From an uncultured Erysipelotrichaceae bacterium (GTDB lineage: Bacteria > Bacillota_I > Bacilli_A > Erysipelotrichales > Erysipelotrichaceae), in assembly GCA_945877405.1 (NCBI GenBank), contig CAMCSA010000024.1, positions 1 through 34,759 of the forward strand: a stretch of 34,759 nucleotides of DNA. Direction: 5' to 3'. The notes beneath the pieces were generated by a model. It was not told the origin of the DNA. It did no database searches and worked only from the letters and a program-made list of their open reading frames with translations. Positions within the stretch are counted from its first letter, which is position 1. Each line of letters opens with the position of its first letter. Position numbers and translations under genes: made by a program. Of this stretch, positions 7,840 through 17,186 are shown piece after piece.

Positions 7840-10040
7840 TGAAGCTGATTAATGAAAAAGTATGGATTCAGGATGGAAAACCGGTCAAAGAGGCTATTAA
7901 TGAAAATGGCAGAGATCTGACTCTTGCCTATCAGATTCTCAAAAACCATGACAGTCAGTCTGATCCATCTGTGATGCATATCATATTTGATTCTCTGACA
8001 TCACATGATATTACATATGTCGGTATCATTCAGACAGCACGAGCATCGGGACTCAAGGAATTTCCTGTACCATATGTACTGACAAACTGTCATAACACAC
8101 TGTGCGCAGTCGGTGGAACGATCAATGAAGATGACCACAGATTCGCATTAAGTGCAGCACATAAATACGGTGGTATCTATGTACCTCCTAACATGGGTGT
8201 CATTCACTCCTACAATCGTGAAATGATGAGCGGTTGTGGCAGAATGATTCTTGGTTCTGATTCTCATACACGCTATGGTGCCTTAGGTACAATGGGTGTT
8301 GGTGAAGGTGGGGGCGAGCTTGCCAAGCAGCTTCTTCGACGTACATGGGATATCCAGCGGCCTGAAGTTGTCCTTGTCTATATGACTGGTGAAGTAAGAC
8401 CAGGTATTGGTCCTCACGATGTAGCGCTTGCCTTGGTTGAGGCTACTTATGCATCCGGCTTTGTCAAAAACAGAGTCATGGAATTTGCCGGTCCTGGTAT
8501 TGCATCATTGTCTCAGGATTTCAGAAACGGTGTGGATGTCATGACAACTGAAACAACATGTCTTTCCTCCATCTGGGAAACCGATGAAACAACACAGGAA
8601 TATTTCCAGGTGCATGGCAGACCGGAAGCATATCAGGAGATGAAGATTCAGGAAGGGGCATGTTATGATCGTGCCATCCTTGTTGATCTGAATGAAATTG
8701 AATCCATGATTGCTTTACCGATGCATCCATCTGTTGCGATGTCCATTCATGCTCTGCAGAAAGATCCGAAAAGAATTCTACAGAAAATACAGGACAATGC
8801 CAATCAGCAGTTATCCGGCAAGGCTCAGATGAATCTTGTTGAGAAAGTGGATGAAGAAGGCAGAATTCATGTTGATCAGGGTGTGATTGCAGGATGTTCT
8901 GGTGGTACATATGAAAACATATGTGCTGCAGCTTCCATTTTGAAAAACGGTAATACGGGGAATGGACAGTTCAGACTGTCTGTCTATCCGGATTCCATGC
9001 CTGTATACCGTTCCTTAATGGAAAATGGTGCTGTAACAGATCTGATTGATGCTGGAGCCATATTCCGTGAAGCATTCTGTGGTCCATGCTTTGGCGCGGG
9101 TGATACACCAGCCAATGGTGAACTATCCATCCGTCATACAACAAGAAACTTCCCGAATAGAGAAGGATCCAAACCAAACGAAGGCCAGATTGCTGGTGTA
9201 TGCCTGATGGATGCAAGATCCATTGCTGCTACAGCTGCAAACAAAGGTATTCTGACTGCTGCCACAGATGTTGTAACACAGAAAGAAACATGTCCACCAA
9301 TGGTATTTCATCAGGAAATCTATGAACGCAGAGTCTATAACGGCTATGGTCATCCAGAACCTGATTTTGATCTGATCTATGGTCCGAATATCAAAGACTG
9401 GCCAGACCAGCCATCCTTAAAGGATCATATTCTGCTGAAGATTGTTTCTCATATTGAAGATGATGTCACAACAACAGATGAACTGATTCCTTCTGGTGAA
9501 ACTTCCTCTTACCGTTCCAATCCGCTTCGTCTTGCTGAATTTACATTAAGCAGAAGAGATCCTTCCTATGTACCTGAAGCAAAGAAAGTTGCTGCCTTAA
9601 CCACAGATGATCTGAAAGAAGTGATTGATGCATACGCTCTTAAAAAGGTTACGGTTGATTGTAATCGAAGCAATATCGCATCTGCGATCTATGCAAGAAA
9701 ACCAGGAGACGGATCTGCGCGTGAGCAGGCTGCTTCCTGTCAAAGAGTACTGGGTGGAGGTGCCAATTTTGCCAGAGAATATGCCACAAAGCGTTATCGT
9801 TCCAACTGCATCAACTGGGGTATTCTTCCATTTGTAACAGAAGATGAAAGTGTGCTTGTAAACGGGGCATGGGTATATGTACCGGATGTGACAGAGCATC
9901 TGAAAAACGATGAACCATGTACAGGATATGTGTTATCGGATGGTAAGGTAAACACGGTTACGTTATCATTTGGTGTGTTGACGGATGATGAAAAACAGAT
10001 CCTTCTGGATGGATGTCTGATCAACTATTATAAACACTGA
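7839..10040 (+). CDS. Aconitase-family hydratase (YbhJ-like), probable aconitate hydratase
   Basis: 733 residues, translationally coupled to icd (TGATG overlap, AAGGAG at 7824-7829). It would interconvert citrate and isocitrate with a [4Fe-4S] cluster. Three cluster cysteines are present: Cys353 in AGCSGGT and Cys414/Cys417 in FCGPCFG. GSDSHTRYGALGTMGVGEGG is the family's conserved substrate region, and SNCINWG near the end belongs to the swivel domain. The motifs differ from classical AcnA/AcnB (GCSGG instead of SCTNS) and recall the YbhJ branch, whose E. coli member has no settled function. The location between citrate synthase and isocitrate dehydrogenase argues that here it is the working aconitase. 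A terminator follows at once. Confidence 0.82.
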   Translation: MKLINEKVWIQDGKPVKEAINENGRDLTLAYQILKNHDSQSDPSVMHIIFDSLTSHDITYVGIIQTARASGLKEFPVPYVLTNCHNTLCAVGGTINEDDHRFALSAAHKYGGIYVPPNMGVIHSYNREMMSGCGRMILGSDSHTRYGALGTMGVGEGGGELAKQLLRRTWDIQRPEVVLVYMTGEVRPGIGPHDVALALVEATYASGFVKNRVMEFAGPGIASLSQDFRNGVDVMTTETTCLSSIWETDETTQEYFQVHGRPEAYQEMKIQEGACYDRAILVDLNEIESMIALPMHPSVAMSIHALQKDPKRILQKIQDNANQQLSGKAQMNLVEKVDEEGRIHVDQGVIAGCSGGTYENICAAASILKNGNTGNGQFRLSVYPDSMPVYRSLMENGAVTDLIDAGAIFREAFCGPCFGAGDTPANGELSIRHTTRNFPNREGSKPNEGQIAGVCLMDARSIAATAANKGILTAATDVVTQKETCPPMVFHQEIYERRVYNGYGHPEPDFDLIYGPNIKDWPDQPSLKDHILLKIVSHIEDDVTTTDELIPSGETSSYRSNPLRLAEFTLSRRDPSYVPEAKKVAALTTDDLKEVIDAYALKKVTVDCNRSNIASAIYARKPGDGSAREQAASCQRVLGGGANFAREYATKRYRSNCINWGILPFVTEDESVLVNGAWVYVPDVTEHLKNDEPCTGYVLSDGKVNTVTLSFGVLTDDEKQILLDGCLINYYKH

Positions 10041-10043
10041 CAG

Positions 10044-10066
10044 GGCAGGGAAACCTGCCTTTTTTT
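10044..10066 (+). terminator. Terminator of the icd-aconitase operon
   Basis: GGCAGG, GAAA, CCTGCC (10044-10059) is followed by seven T, 3 bases after the stop codon. Confidence 0.92.
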
Positions 10067-10074
10067 CAATGCAG

Positions 10075-10101
10075 AAAAAAGACCATGCTTTCTGCATGAT
10101 C
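10075..10101 (-). terminator. Terminator of the plsY-esterase operon
   Basis: On the minus strand GATCATGC, AGAAA, GCATGGTC (one G-U pair) is followed by six T. It stands back to back with the plus-strand terminator at 10044-10066. Confidence 0.85.
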
Positions 10102-10104
10102 TCA

Positions 10105-10890
10105 TCATTTCTGAAACAGATGCGGATACAGATATGGAATGAATACTGGTACGATTCTTTCCCAGTCCGCTTCACAATGGTGGCCACCTGGTGTCAGGTG
10201 TGGATATGTATGGCATCCTTTTTCATTGTACATATGATTGATGTGCAGCATCATATCCATGGCATCAATGAACAGACGCTTGCCATGGACTTCCTGGCTT
10301 CCCTGATCAATGTAGATCCATGTGTCTGGATTGAAGTCGGTTTCATGAATCAGTCTGCTTAACTCACTGTAGCAGAAATGAGTGGAAGGTGAGACACAGC
10401 CTGCTTTGGAAAAAACATCATTGTGGGCTGTGATCATATATTCACTCATCAGTCCTCCCATGGAGGAACCAGCGATACCGATGTGTTTCCGATCGGAATG
10501 GACACGGTATCTTTTTTCTATTTCCGGCTTCAGTTTATTGACAAACCACTTTGCGGTTTCCCTGCCTTGGGGTGGTACATCAGGCAGATCCTCAAGATGC
10601 GTGATTTCAGGTCGGTATGGGCAGTACTCAGAAAGTCTGCCGTCTCCTTTATGGTTGCAGTCAACTCCGACTACAACAAGATCAATGCCAGTCTGATCCA
10701 GATAATCCTTTAAACCCCAGCTTTTCCCATAAGTAGCAACCTGATCATAGAAGATGTTATGGCCATCAAACATGTACAGAACATCATACTTTTTCTTTTT
10801 ATATGCGTAGGAGTCCGGCAGATAAACCCAGACTTTACGAGGTGTAGGGCCGATATGAATCGGCATGCGGAACATTTCTACTTTTCCCAT
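10105..10890 (-). CDS. Esterase of the alpha/beta-hydrolase fold (Fes/esterase-D-like family)
   Basis: 261 residues, no signal peptide. GIAGSSMGG gives the nucleophile elbow (Ser143), IYIDQGSQE the likely acid (Asp195) and GGHHCEADW the catalytic His (237 or 238). KVWVYLPDSY followed by YDVLYMFDGHNIF is the usual N-terminal strand pattern of the PF00756 esterases, which hydrolyse esters of siderophores, formyl-glutathione or acylated sugars. The substrate here cannot be told. The ATG lies inside the last codons of plsY (13-base overlap) with GGTAAGG upstream, so the two are translated together. This hints at a role near lipids or the envelope, but that is inference only. Confidence 0.82.
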   Translation of the reverse strand: MGKVEMFRMPIHIGPTPRKVWVYLPDSYAYKKKKYDVLYMFDGHNIFYDQVATYGKSWGLKDYLDQTGIDLVVVGVDCNHKGDGRLSEYCPYRPEITHLEDLPDVPPQGRETAKWFVNKLKPEIEKRYRVHSDRKHIGIAGSSMGGLMSEYMITAHNDVFSKAGCVSPSTHFCYSELSRLIHETDFNPDTWIYIDQGSQEVHGKRLFIDAMDMMLHINHMYNEKGCHTYPHLTPGGHHCEADWERIVPVFIPYLYPHLFQK

Positions 10891-11522
10891 GGTGCCTTAC
10901 CCATCCATTTGATTCTGCTTTCACTTCCGGCAATGATTCTTTCAATATTGGATCTGTGCCGGTATGTGACAAAGATACTCAATATGATCAGTGATAATGG
11001 AACACTGACACGAAGACTGCCTGCATTGAAGAAGTACAGCAGTGTGCTGACAATGGCATTGATCCATAATGCCAGCATGGATGAGAAACTGACCATTCTT
11101 GAGAAAAACAGAATGCCGAAGAAGCATACAACCGGCAGGATAAAGGATGCCAGCCAGTCATGTGTGACAAATAATGCCAGTGCAAGGAAATAGCCATAGC
11201 TTGTCGCAACTGCCTTTCCTCCCTGGAATCTGGTAAAGATCGGGAAGCAGTGTCCAAAGCAGCATGCCAGTCCTGCATACACTTCACAACCCGGTGCCAG
11301 ATAATGTGCAATGGCGACAGAAATAAATGCCTTCAAGGCATCCAGTACAACGACAAGTACACCAATCGGTCTGCCAAGAACTCTGCCTGCATTGGTTCCT
11401 CCGGTATTTCCACTGCCTTCCTTGCGCAGATCTTTGTGGAAGAATACCAGCCCGATAAACAGGCCCCATGGCACAGATCCAAACAGATATGCGACTGTAA
11501 CCGCCAGAATGTAATTCAACAT
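10878..11522 (-). CDS. plsY: Glycerol-3-phosphate acyltransferase PlsY (acyl-phosphate dependent)
   Basis: 214 residues, integral membrane. It transfers an acyl group from acyl-phosphate to glycerol-3-phosphate, the first step of phospholipid synthesis. The ATG at 11522 has GGGGGAG upstream; the frame runs further back without a better start. The three conserved loops are seen: GSGNTGGTNAGR, GHCFPIFTRFQGGKAVATS and YRHRSNIERIIAGSES. Hydrophobic stretches at about 3-25, 50-72, 80-95, 105-130 and 135-180 fit the five-span topology. It diverges from parE, the same neighbourhood as in Bacillus, which supports the ParE/ParC naming. The downstream esterase overlaps it. Confidence 0.95.
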   Translation of the reverse strand: MLNYILAVTVAYLFGSVPWGLFIGLVFFHKDLRKEGSGNTGGTNAGRVLGRPIGVLVVVLDALKAFISVAIAHYLAPGCEVYAGLACCFGHCFPIFTRFQGGKAVATSYGYFLALALFVTHDWLASFILPVVCFFGILFFSRMVSFSSMLALWINAIVSTLLYFFNAGSLRVSVPLSLIILSIFVTYRHRSNIERIIAGSESRIKWMGKAPWEK

Positions 11523-11548
11523 AGTGATCTCCCCCTGTAGTGAGGAAT

Positions 11549-11576
11549 ATTTTATCATAAAGAAGATGTGAATCAA
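11549..11576 (-). promoter_or_regulatory. Promoter of plsY
   Basis: On the minus strand TTGATT (11571-11576), 16 nt, TAAAAT (11549-11554), with TG in the extended -10 position. The transcript would start about 15-20 nt before the ATG at 11522. An inverted repeat lies just upstream at 11590-11605. Confidence 0.6.
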
Positions 11577-11589
11577 ATGATACTGATGC

Positions 11590-11605
11590 ATGTTAGCGGT
11601 AACAT
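11590..11605. repeat. Small inverted repeat between plsY and parE
   Basis: ATGTTA, GCGG, TAACAT: a perfect 6-bp repeat upstream of the plsY -35. It could be an operator or chance. Confidence 0.25.
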
Positions 11606-11676
11606 ACCTGTGTTTTTGTCTTGTGGAAGTCAGAAGAATCGTGTATTCTCATTAGGCATGAAAAACACTGGATTTT

Positions 11677-11685
11677 TGCTATAAT
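11677..11685 (+). promoter_or_regulatory. Extended -10 promoter of the parE-parC-yqeH operon
   Basis: TGCTATAAT (11677-11685) is a perfect extended -10; no good -35 is seen at 17 nt, as is common for extended -10 promoters. The start would be near 11692, about 20 nt before the GTG. Confidence 0.6.
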
Positions 11686-11712
11686 GATTCAGATATCAGA
11701 CTGGAGGTTGGC

Positions 11713-13635
11713 GTGAAGAGATACGATGACAGCAGTATTCAGATCCTGGAAGGACTGGAACCGGTCAGAAAAAGACCGGGTATGTATATAGGTTCAACCG
11801 ATTCCCATGGTCTTCATCATATGATCTGGGAAATTGTTGATAATGCCGTGGACGAAGCACTCAACGGCTTTGGAAAGAAGATTACGATCACATTGGAAAA
11901 TGATGGCAGTGTGACGGTGGCGGATGAAGGAAGAGGTATGCCGATCGGCAGACATGCTTCTGGAAAAAATACACTGGAAGTCATTTTCACTGTTCTGCAT
12001 GCTGGTGGAAAGTTCACATCAGAAGGCGGCTATAAGACGGCAGGTGGTCTGCATGGTGTTGGCGCATCGGTTGTCAATGCCTTAAGCAGCTGGGTAACAG
12101 TTGATGTATGCCATGATGGGCAGCATGTCCGTATGGAATTCAAAGATGGCGGATCCAAGATCGGTAAACTGCAGAATCTGGGCGCAACAAAACAGACCGG
12201 TTCTACAGTCCGTTTCAAACCGGATCCTTCGATTTTCCAGACGGTTGATTTCAGATACGATACGGTATGTGAAAGAGCCAGAGAAGAAGCGTTTCTGTTA
12301 AGCGGAATCAGCTTTGTTGTCTGTGATCATAGAGGAAAGAAGAATCAGGAACAGACATTCTGTTATGAAAACGGAATGAAGGAATTTGTCAGTTATCTGA
12401 ATGATGACCGTACACCACTGATGGAACCGGTATGCTTTGAAGGCAAGGCACAGGGTGTGGATGTTCAGGTTGCTTTCCAGTATACCGATGATTATCAGGA
12501 AAACACATATTCCTTTGTGAACCTTGTCCGTACCCCGGATGGAGGAACACATGAGGCAGGGTTCAAAGGTGCCTTTACAAAGGCGGTTAACGACTATGCA
12601 AGAAAATACGGCATCTTAAAGGAAAAGGATAAGAATCTGGAAGGAAATGATGTCCGTGAAGGTCTGACTACGATTCTATCCGTATCCATTCCAGAAGAGA
12701 TTCTGCAGTTTGAAGGACAGACAAAAGGAAAACTTGGAACCCCACAGGCAAAACCTGCTGTGGAATCTGTTGTGGCAGAAAAACTGACATTCTGGCTGGA
12801 AGAAAACAAAGAACAGTCAGACATGCTGATTCGAAAAATGCAGAAAGCCATGCTTGCCCGCATTGCCGCAAGAAAGGCAAGAGATGAAGCAAGACGTGGG
12901 AAAAGAGTCGGAAAGGGAGAAAAGGTGCTCTCTGGAAAACTTGCTCCAGCCCGAACAAAGGATTCCAGAATCAAAGAGCTGTTCCTTGTGGAAGGTGATT
13001 CCGCCGGCGGTTCTGCAAAGCAGGGAAGAGATTCCGTCTATCAGGCAATCCTTCCATTGCGTGGTAAGGTATTGAATACGGAAAAGTGTTCGCTTGCGGA
13101 CATTGAAAAGAATGAAGAGCTCAATACGCTGATCTATACGATCGGAGCTGGCGTCGGTTCTGATTTTAATTATGAGGAAAGCAATTACGGTAAGATTATC
13201 ATCATGACCGATGCCGATGATGACGGCTCTCATATTCAGATTCTGCTTCTGACTTTCTTTTACCGCTATATGCGACCATTAATTGAACATGGCATGGTAT
13301 ATATTGCTCTGCCGCCATTATTCCGTGTGACAAAAGGAAAGACACTGGAATACTGTTATACAACGGAAGAGTTGGAAGCGTTAAAGAAAAAACTTGGTAA
13401 ATGCGATATCCAAAGATACAAAGGACTTGGTGAAATGAATGCGACTCAGTTATGGGAAACAACAATGGATCCAGCTAACCGTACACTGGTTCGCGTTGGC
13501 ATTGAAGATAACGCAAAGGCTTCTGTACGTGTATCCACATTGATGGGAGACCGTGCAGAAAACAGACGCAGATGGATTGAAGATAACATCTGCTTTACAC
13601 TGGAAGATGACTATAAACTGGAGGACAACAGGTGA
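11713..13635 (+). CDS. parE: DNA topoisomerase IV subunit B
   Basis: 640 residues; the ATPase subunit of topoisomerase IV, which decatenates sister chromosomes. GTG start with GGAGG (11703-11707) 5 nt upstream. GHKL ATPase: EIVDNAVDEAL, DEGRGMPIGRH and GGLHGVGASVVNALS. Toprim: FLVEGDSAGGSAKQGRDS, PLRGKVLNTEK and MTDADDDGSHI. The C-terminal tail is RYKGLGEMNATQLWETTMDP. Length and motifs would also fit GyrB; adjacency to plsY and coupling to the next gene, which has ParC-like length and neighbours, favour ParE. The 4-base overlap with parC (GTGA) implies balanced synthesis. Confidence 0.93.
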   Translation: MKRYDDSSIQILEGLEPVRKRPGMYIGSTDSHGLHHMIWEIVDNAVDEALNGFGKKITITLENDGSVTVADEGRGMPIGRHASGKNTLEVIFTVLHAGGKFTSEGGYKTAGGLHGVGASVVNALSSWVTVDVCHDGQHVRMEFKDGGSKIGKLQNLGATKQTGSTVRFKPDPSIFQTVDFRYDTVCERAREEAFLLSGISFVVCDHRGKKNQEQTFCYENGMKEFVSYLNDDRTPLMEPVCFEGKAQGVDVQVAFQYTDDYQENTYSFVNLVRTPDGGTHEAGFKGAFTKAVNDYARKYGILKEKDKNLEGNDVREGLTTILSVSIPEEILQFEGQTKGKLGTPQAKPAVESVVAEKLTFWLEENKEQSDMLIRKMQKAMLARIAARKARDEARRGKRVGKGEKVLSGKLAPARTKDSRIKELFLVEGDSAGGSAKQGRDSVYQAILPLRGKVLNTEKCSLADIEKNEELNTLIYTIGAGVGSDFNYEESNYGKIIIMTDADDDGSHIQILLLTFFYRYMRPLIEHGMVYIALPPLFRVTKGKTLEYCYTTEELEALKKKLGKCDIQRYKGLGEMNATQLWETTMDPANRTLVRVGIEDNAKASVRVSTLMGDRAENRRRWIEDNICFTLEDDYKLEDNR

Positions 13636-16124
13636 GTAAGAAGAATATCGTAGAAGATCATACAAAATATGTCCCTCAGCTGTTGGAGGATATCATGGGA
13701 CAGGGATTTGGCAGATATGCCAAATACATCATTCAGGAACGTGCCCTTCCTGATGCCCGTGATGGCCTGAAACCGGTACAGAGAAGAATTCTGTATGCAA
13801 TGTATCATGATGGAAATACATATGATCGTCCATATCGAAAAAGTGCCAAAACAGTAGGTCTTGTCATTGGTAACTATCATCCGCACGGGGATACATCCGT
13901 TTATGATGCAATGATCCGTATGTCACAGGACTGGAAGGTGCGTTTACCGCTGATTGATATTCATGGTAACAACGGTTCCATCGATGATGACCCTGCTGCA
14001 GCAATGCGATATACCGAAGCAAGGCTTGCCAGAGTGACTGAAGTCATGGAAGATGACCTGGATAAGGATACGGTGGAAATGGCACCTAACTTTGATGATA
14101 CGGAAAATGAACCGACGGTTCTGCCGGTACCGTTTCCTGTCATGCTTGTCAATGGTGCAACTGGTATTGCGGCAGGATATGCGACAAACATGCCGCCACA
14201 TAATCTGAATGAATGTGTGGATGCTGCCATATACCGCATTCAGAATCCGGAATGTTCACTGGATGAGCTTATGGATATCATTCCAGGCCCTGATTTTCCA
14301 ACCGGTGGTATTGTCCAGGGGGAAAAAGGAATCAGGGATGCTTTTGAAACCGGTAAAGGCAGAATTGTCATTCGTGGCAGATGTGAAATTGTAACAACAC
14401 GTACCATCCAGCAGATTATCATCACCCAGATTCCATATGAAGTCATCAAGGCAAATCTTGTTCGGAAGATGGATGAAATCCGAGTAGCTAAGGATATTGA
14501 CGGGATTCTTGATGTGCGTGATGAAACCGACCGTAATGGTCTGAGGATTGTTGTGGATGTCAAAAAGGATGCAGATGCACAGCTGATTCTCAATTATCTT
14601 TATAAAAATACGGATCTGCAGGTATATTACAGCTACAACAATGTCGCCATCATTGATGAAAGACCAGTACAGGTAGGGCTTGCCGGGCTGCTGGATGCCT
14701 TTATTGAATTCCGCAAGGAAGTCGTATTGCGCCGTTCCCGGTTTGAACTTGCCAGAATGGAAAAAAGAATACACATCATTGAAGGTCTGATGAAAGCCGT
14801 ATCGATTCTTGATGAAGTCATCCGGATCATCCGTGCTTCCAAAGACAAGGCTGATTCCAAAAAGAATCTGATGAATGAATTTGGCTTTGATGAACCACAG
14901 GCAGAAGCAATCGTATCGATGCGTCTGTATCGTCTTTCCAATACGGATATCCGTATACTGCGTGATGAGTTTGCAAGCCTTGTCAATCAGATTGAGGAGA
15001 CGCGTTCCATCATTGAAAATGTCAATGTACTCAAATCTGTGATCATCAAAGAACTGCGCAGTGTCAAAAAGGAATATGGCGATCCAAGAAGAACAAAAAT
15101 TGAAGCACAGGTACAGGAAATCGTGATCAACCGTGCTGCTATGGTAACTCCAGAACAGGTGCGTATTACCGTATCCAAAGACGGGTATGTCAAACGTGTT
15201 TCCCTGCGTTCCTATATGGCTTCTTCCGATACGCCGACTGGACTTAAGGCGACCGACAGCCTGGTAGGATCCGCAGAAGTCAATACGCTGGATCATCTGC
15301 TTTTATTTACATCCAAAGGCAATTATGCCTGCATTCCGGTATGGAAGATTGAAGAAGGAAAATGGAAGGATATCGGATCACATCTGAATAAGATTGTTCG
15401 AATTGATGGGGATGATAAAATCATTCATGTCATTGTCGTCCACCAGTTTGATACATATGCTTCCATCGTGACGATCGGATCCAATAACCAGATCAAAAAG
15501 ACACCGGTATCCGCATGGTATTCGGAAAGATTCAATAAGGTTGTACCGGCAATGTCATTGCCGGATGGAGCAACACTGCTGAATGCATTCTGCGTGTATG
15601 AAGGACAGCAGATCGTACTGGTAAGCAAGGATGGCTTTGCATGCAGGTTTAATGTGGATCAGTTACCATCAACCGGTGTACGATCCAAAGGTGTCAAGGC
15701 AATGAATCTTTCCATCGGGGATCGTCTTGTATCAGGATGTACCGTCAATCCAAATGATGCCGCAATTCTGCTGATGAGTACAGATGGTGGTATCAAGCGT
15801 ACCTATCTGCAGGAGATTCCAGAAGGTAACCGTCCGCTTAAGGGAGTACTGATCTGCCGGAAGCTCAAGAAGAATCCATACGAGATTGCTTTTGTGCGCC
15901 ATATACAGGCATCCGATGAGCTGATCTTTACCGATCCTGATGAGAAGAAGCTGCGCGCAACAGAAGTACCTTTAAAACAGAAAGATGCAGGTTTCAGCAA
16001 TCCGATTGAACTGAAAGAAGGATGGAGCCTGCAGGAAGAATATGAGGAATGCAGAATCATTGACATTCCAGAAGGAAAACAGCAGCAGGTACATGAAGAT
16101 GTGGAAAAACTGACGCTGTTCTGA
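13632..16124 (+). CDS. parC: DNA topoisomerase IV subunit A
   Basis: 830 residues; the cleaving and rejoining subunit. GTG start overlaps the parE stop, with GGAGG upstream. The winged helix holds [10 protein letters not shown] with catalytic Tyr127. [12 protein letters not shown] gives Thr88 and Asp92 at the two positions that set quinolone response (Ser80 and Glu84 in Staphylococcus GrlA and E. coli ParC). The tower and coiled-coil region follows to about 490. The C-terminal beta-pinwheel repeats cover about 500-790 and include segments like [28 protein letters not shown] and [10 protein letters not shown]. The GyrA-box of gyrases was not seen, which supports ParC. The next gene, yqeH, starts 11 nt downstream. 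Confidence 0.92.
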   Translation: MSKKNIVEDHTKYVPQLLEDIMGQGFGRYAKYIIQERALPDARDGLKPVQRRILYAMYHDGNTYDRPYRKSAKTVGLVIGNYHPHGDTSVYDAMIRMSQDWKVRLPLIDIHGNNGSIDDDPAAAMRYTEARLARVTEVMEDDLDKDTVEMAPNFDDTENEPTVLPVPFPVMLVNGATGIAAGYATNMPPHNLNECVDAAIYRIQNPECSLDELMDIIPGPDFPTGGIVQGEKGIRDAFETGKGRIVIRGRCEIVTTRTIQQIIITQIPYEVIKANLVRKMDEIRVAKDIDGILDVRDETDRNGLRIVVDVKKDADAQLILNYLYKNTDLQVYYSYNNVAIIDERPVQVGLAGLLDAFIEFRKEVVLRRSRFELARMEKRIHIIEGLMKAVSILDEVIRIIRASKDKADSKKNLMNEFGFDEPQAEAIVSMRLYRLSNTDIRILRDEFASLVNQIEETRSIIENVNVLKSVIIKELRSVKKEYGDPRRTKIEAQVQEIVINRAAMVTPEQVRITVSKDGYVKRVSLRSYMASSDTPTGLKATDSLVGSAEVNTLDHLLLFTSKGNYACIPVWKIEEGKWKDIGSHLNKIVRIDGDDKIIHVIVVHQFDTYASIVTIGSNNQIKKTPVSAWYSERFNKVVPAMSLPDGATLLNAFCVYEGQQIVLVSKDGFACRFNVDQLPSTGVRSKGVKAMNLSIGDRLVSGCTVNPNDAAILLMSTDGGIKRTYLQEIPEGNRPLKGVLICRKLKKNPYEIAFVRHIQASDELIFTDPDEKKLRATEVPLKQKDAGFSNPIELKEGWSLQEEYEECRIIDIPEGKQQQVHEDVEKLTLF

Positions 16125-16135
16125 AATGAGGAATT

Positions 16136-17185
16136 ATGACAACATGTAAAGGATGTGGTGTCCACCTGCAGTATGAAGATCGAGCACTGCCAGGGTATAC
16201 ACCGAAAAAAGAAAGTGAATACTGCCAGAGATGTTTCCGTCTGATTCATTATGACGATCTGACGGTTTCCATGCGGAAAGGCATTGATCCGGATGAGGTT
16301 TTGAATCGCATCAAAGGGATGGATGCTCTGATCTTATGGGTTGTGGATCTGTTTGATTTTGAGGCAGGTATGATTGCTGGACTCAACAGACATCTGGCAG
16401 GTAAGGATATCATTCTAGCCGCAGGGAAAAGAGATCTGTTACCCGATACCCTCAGTGATGAAAAGGTGGCAAGGTTTGTCTTTTCAAGACTCAAGGAGCA
16501 GGGTATCACGATTCAGGAGCTCATCCTGACTTCTGCTTATCAGCAGGAAGGGCTGGAGGAAATCAAAGATGCGGTTGCTCGGTATGGAAGAGGCAGACCG
16601 GTCGTTGTCATGGGAAGAGCCAATGCGGGAAAGAGCACACTGCTGAACAGACTTCTTGGCAATCAAGCTTTGACCATGTCCAGATATCCTGGTACAACAC
16701 TGGATTTCAATCAGATGGAAATGGATGGTGTGACCTGGATTGACACACCTGGTATTGAAATTGATTCCAGTATTCTGATGGAAATCGATGAGAAGGATCT
16801 CAAGACTGTTCTTCCGGATCGCAGACTCAAGCCTGTTGTATTCCAGCTCAGGGGCAATCAGTCCTTTGCGGTTGGTGGGCTTGCACGGATTGATCTGTAT
16901 GGTTGTGATCATGCAAGTGCCGTCTTCTATATGGCACAGACGCTGAACCTGCACCGCAGTAAGGTATCAGCGGCACAGGAGCTTTGGAAAAAACATTATG
17001 GTGAACTGCTTGTACCAGTTGCACTCCACAGGCAGTTCCGTAAATTCTCCATCCGTAAGGAAATGGACAAAATGGACATTGTCATCGATGGTTTAGGCTG
17101 GGTGTGTGTTCATGGAACAATGAAAAATGTGGACGTCTATGTCCCGCAGAATGTCAATGTGACATTCAGAAAGGCAATGCTGTAA
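16136..17185 (+). CDS. yqeH: Circularly permuted ribosome-assembly GTPase YqeH
   Basis: 349 residues; needed for 30S subunit maturation in Bacillus. The N-terminal zinc ribbon has CKGCG (Cys4, Cys7) and CQRC (Cys30, Cys33). The G motifs come in permuted order: G4 AAGKRDLLP (97-100), G5 TSA (132-134), then G1 GRANAGKS (160-167), G2 in the PGTT region and G3 DTPG (203-206). G4 reads GKRD instead of NKxD, so the Asn that reads guanine is replaced by Gly; this could lower guanine specificity. The ATG at 16136 has a short GAGG before it. It begins the ribosome-assembly part of the operon (YqeH, YhbY, RsfS). Confidence 0.92.
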   Translation: MTTCKGCGVHLQYEDRALPGYTPKKESEYCQRCFRLIHYDDLTVSMRKGIDPDEVLNRIKGMDALILWVVDLFDFEAGMIAGLNRHLAGKDIILAAGKRDLLPDTLSDEKVARFVFSRLKEQGITIQELILTSAYQQEGLEEIKDAVARYGRGRPVVVMGRANAGKSTLLNRLLGNQALTMSRYPGTTLDFNQMEMDGVTWIDTPGIEIDSSILMEIDEKDLKTVLPDRRLKPVVFQLRGNQSFAVGGLARIDLYGCDHASAVFYMAQTLNLHRSKVSAAQELWKKHYGELLVPVALHRQFRKFSIRKEMDKMDIVIDGLGWVCVHGTMKNVDVYVPQNVNVTFRKAML

Positions 17186-17186
17186 T

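Noticed and set aside
12030-13233. Several 60-140 codon frames antisense to parE
   Set aside because: All are opposite conserved ParE motifs, without start signals.
14256-15296. A 346-codon open frame antisense to parC
   Set aside because: It lies wholly opposite parC, has no ribosome site, and its composition (rich in Phe, Ile, His, Asp) is what the reverse complement of a coding frame gives.
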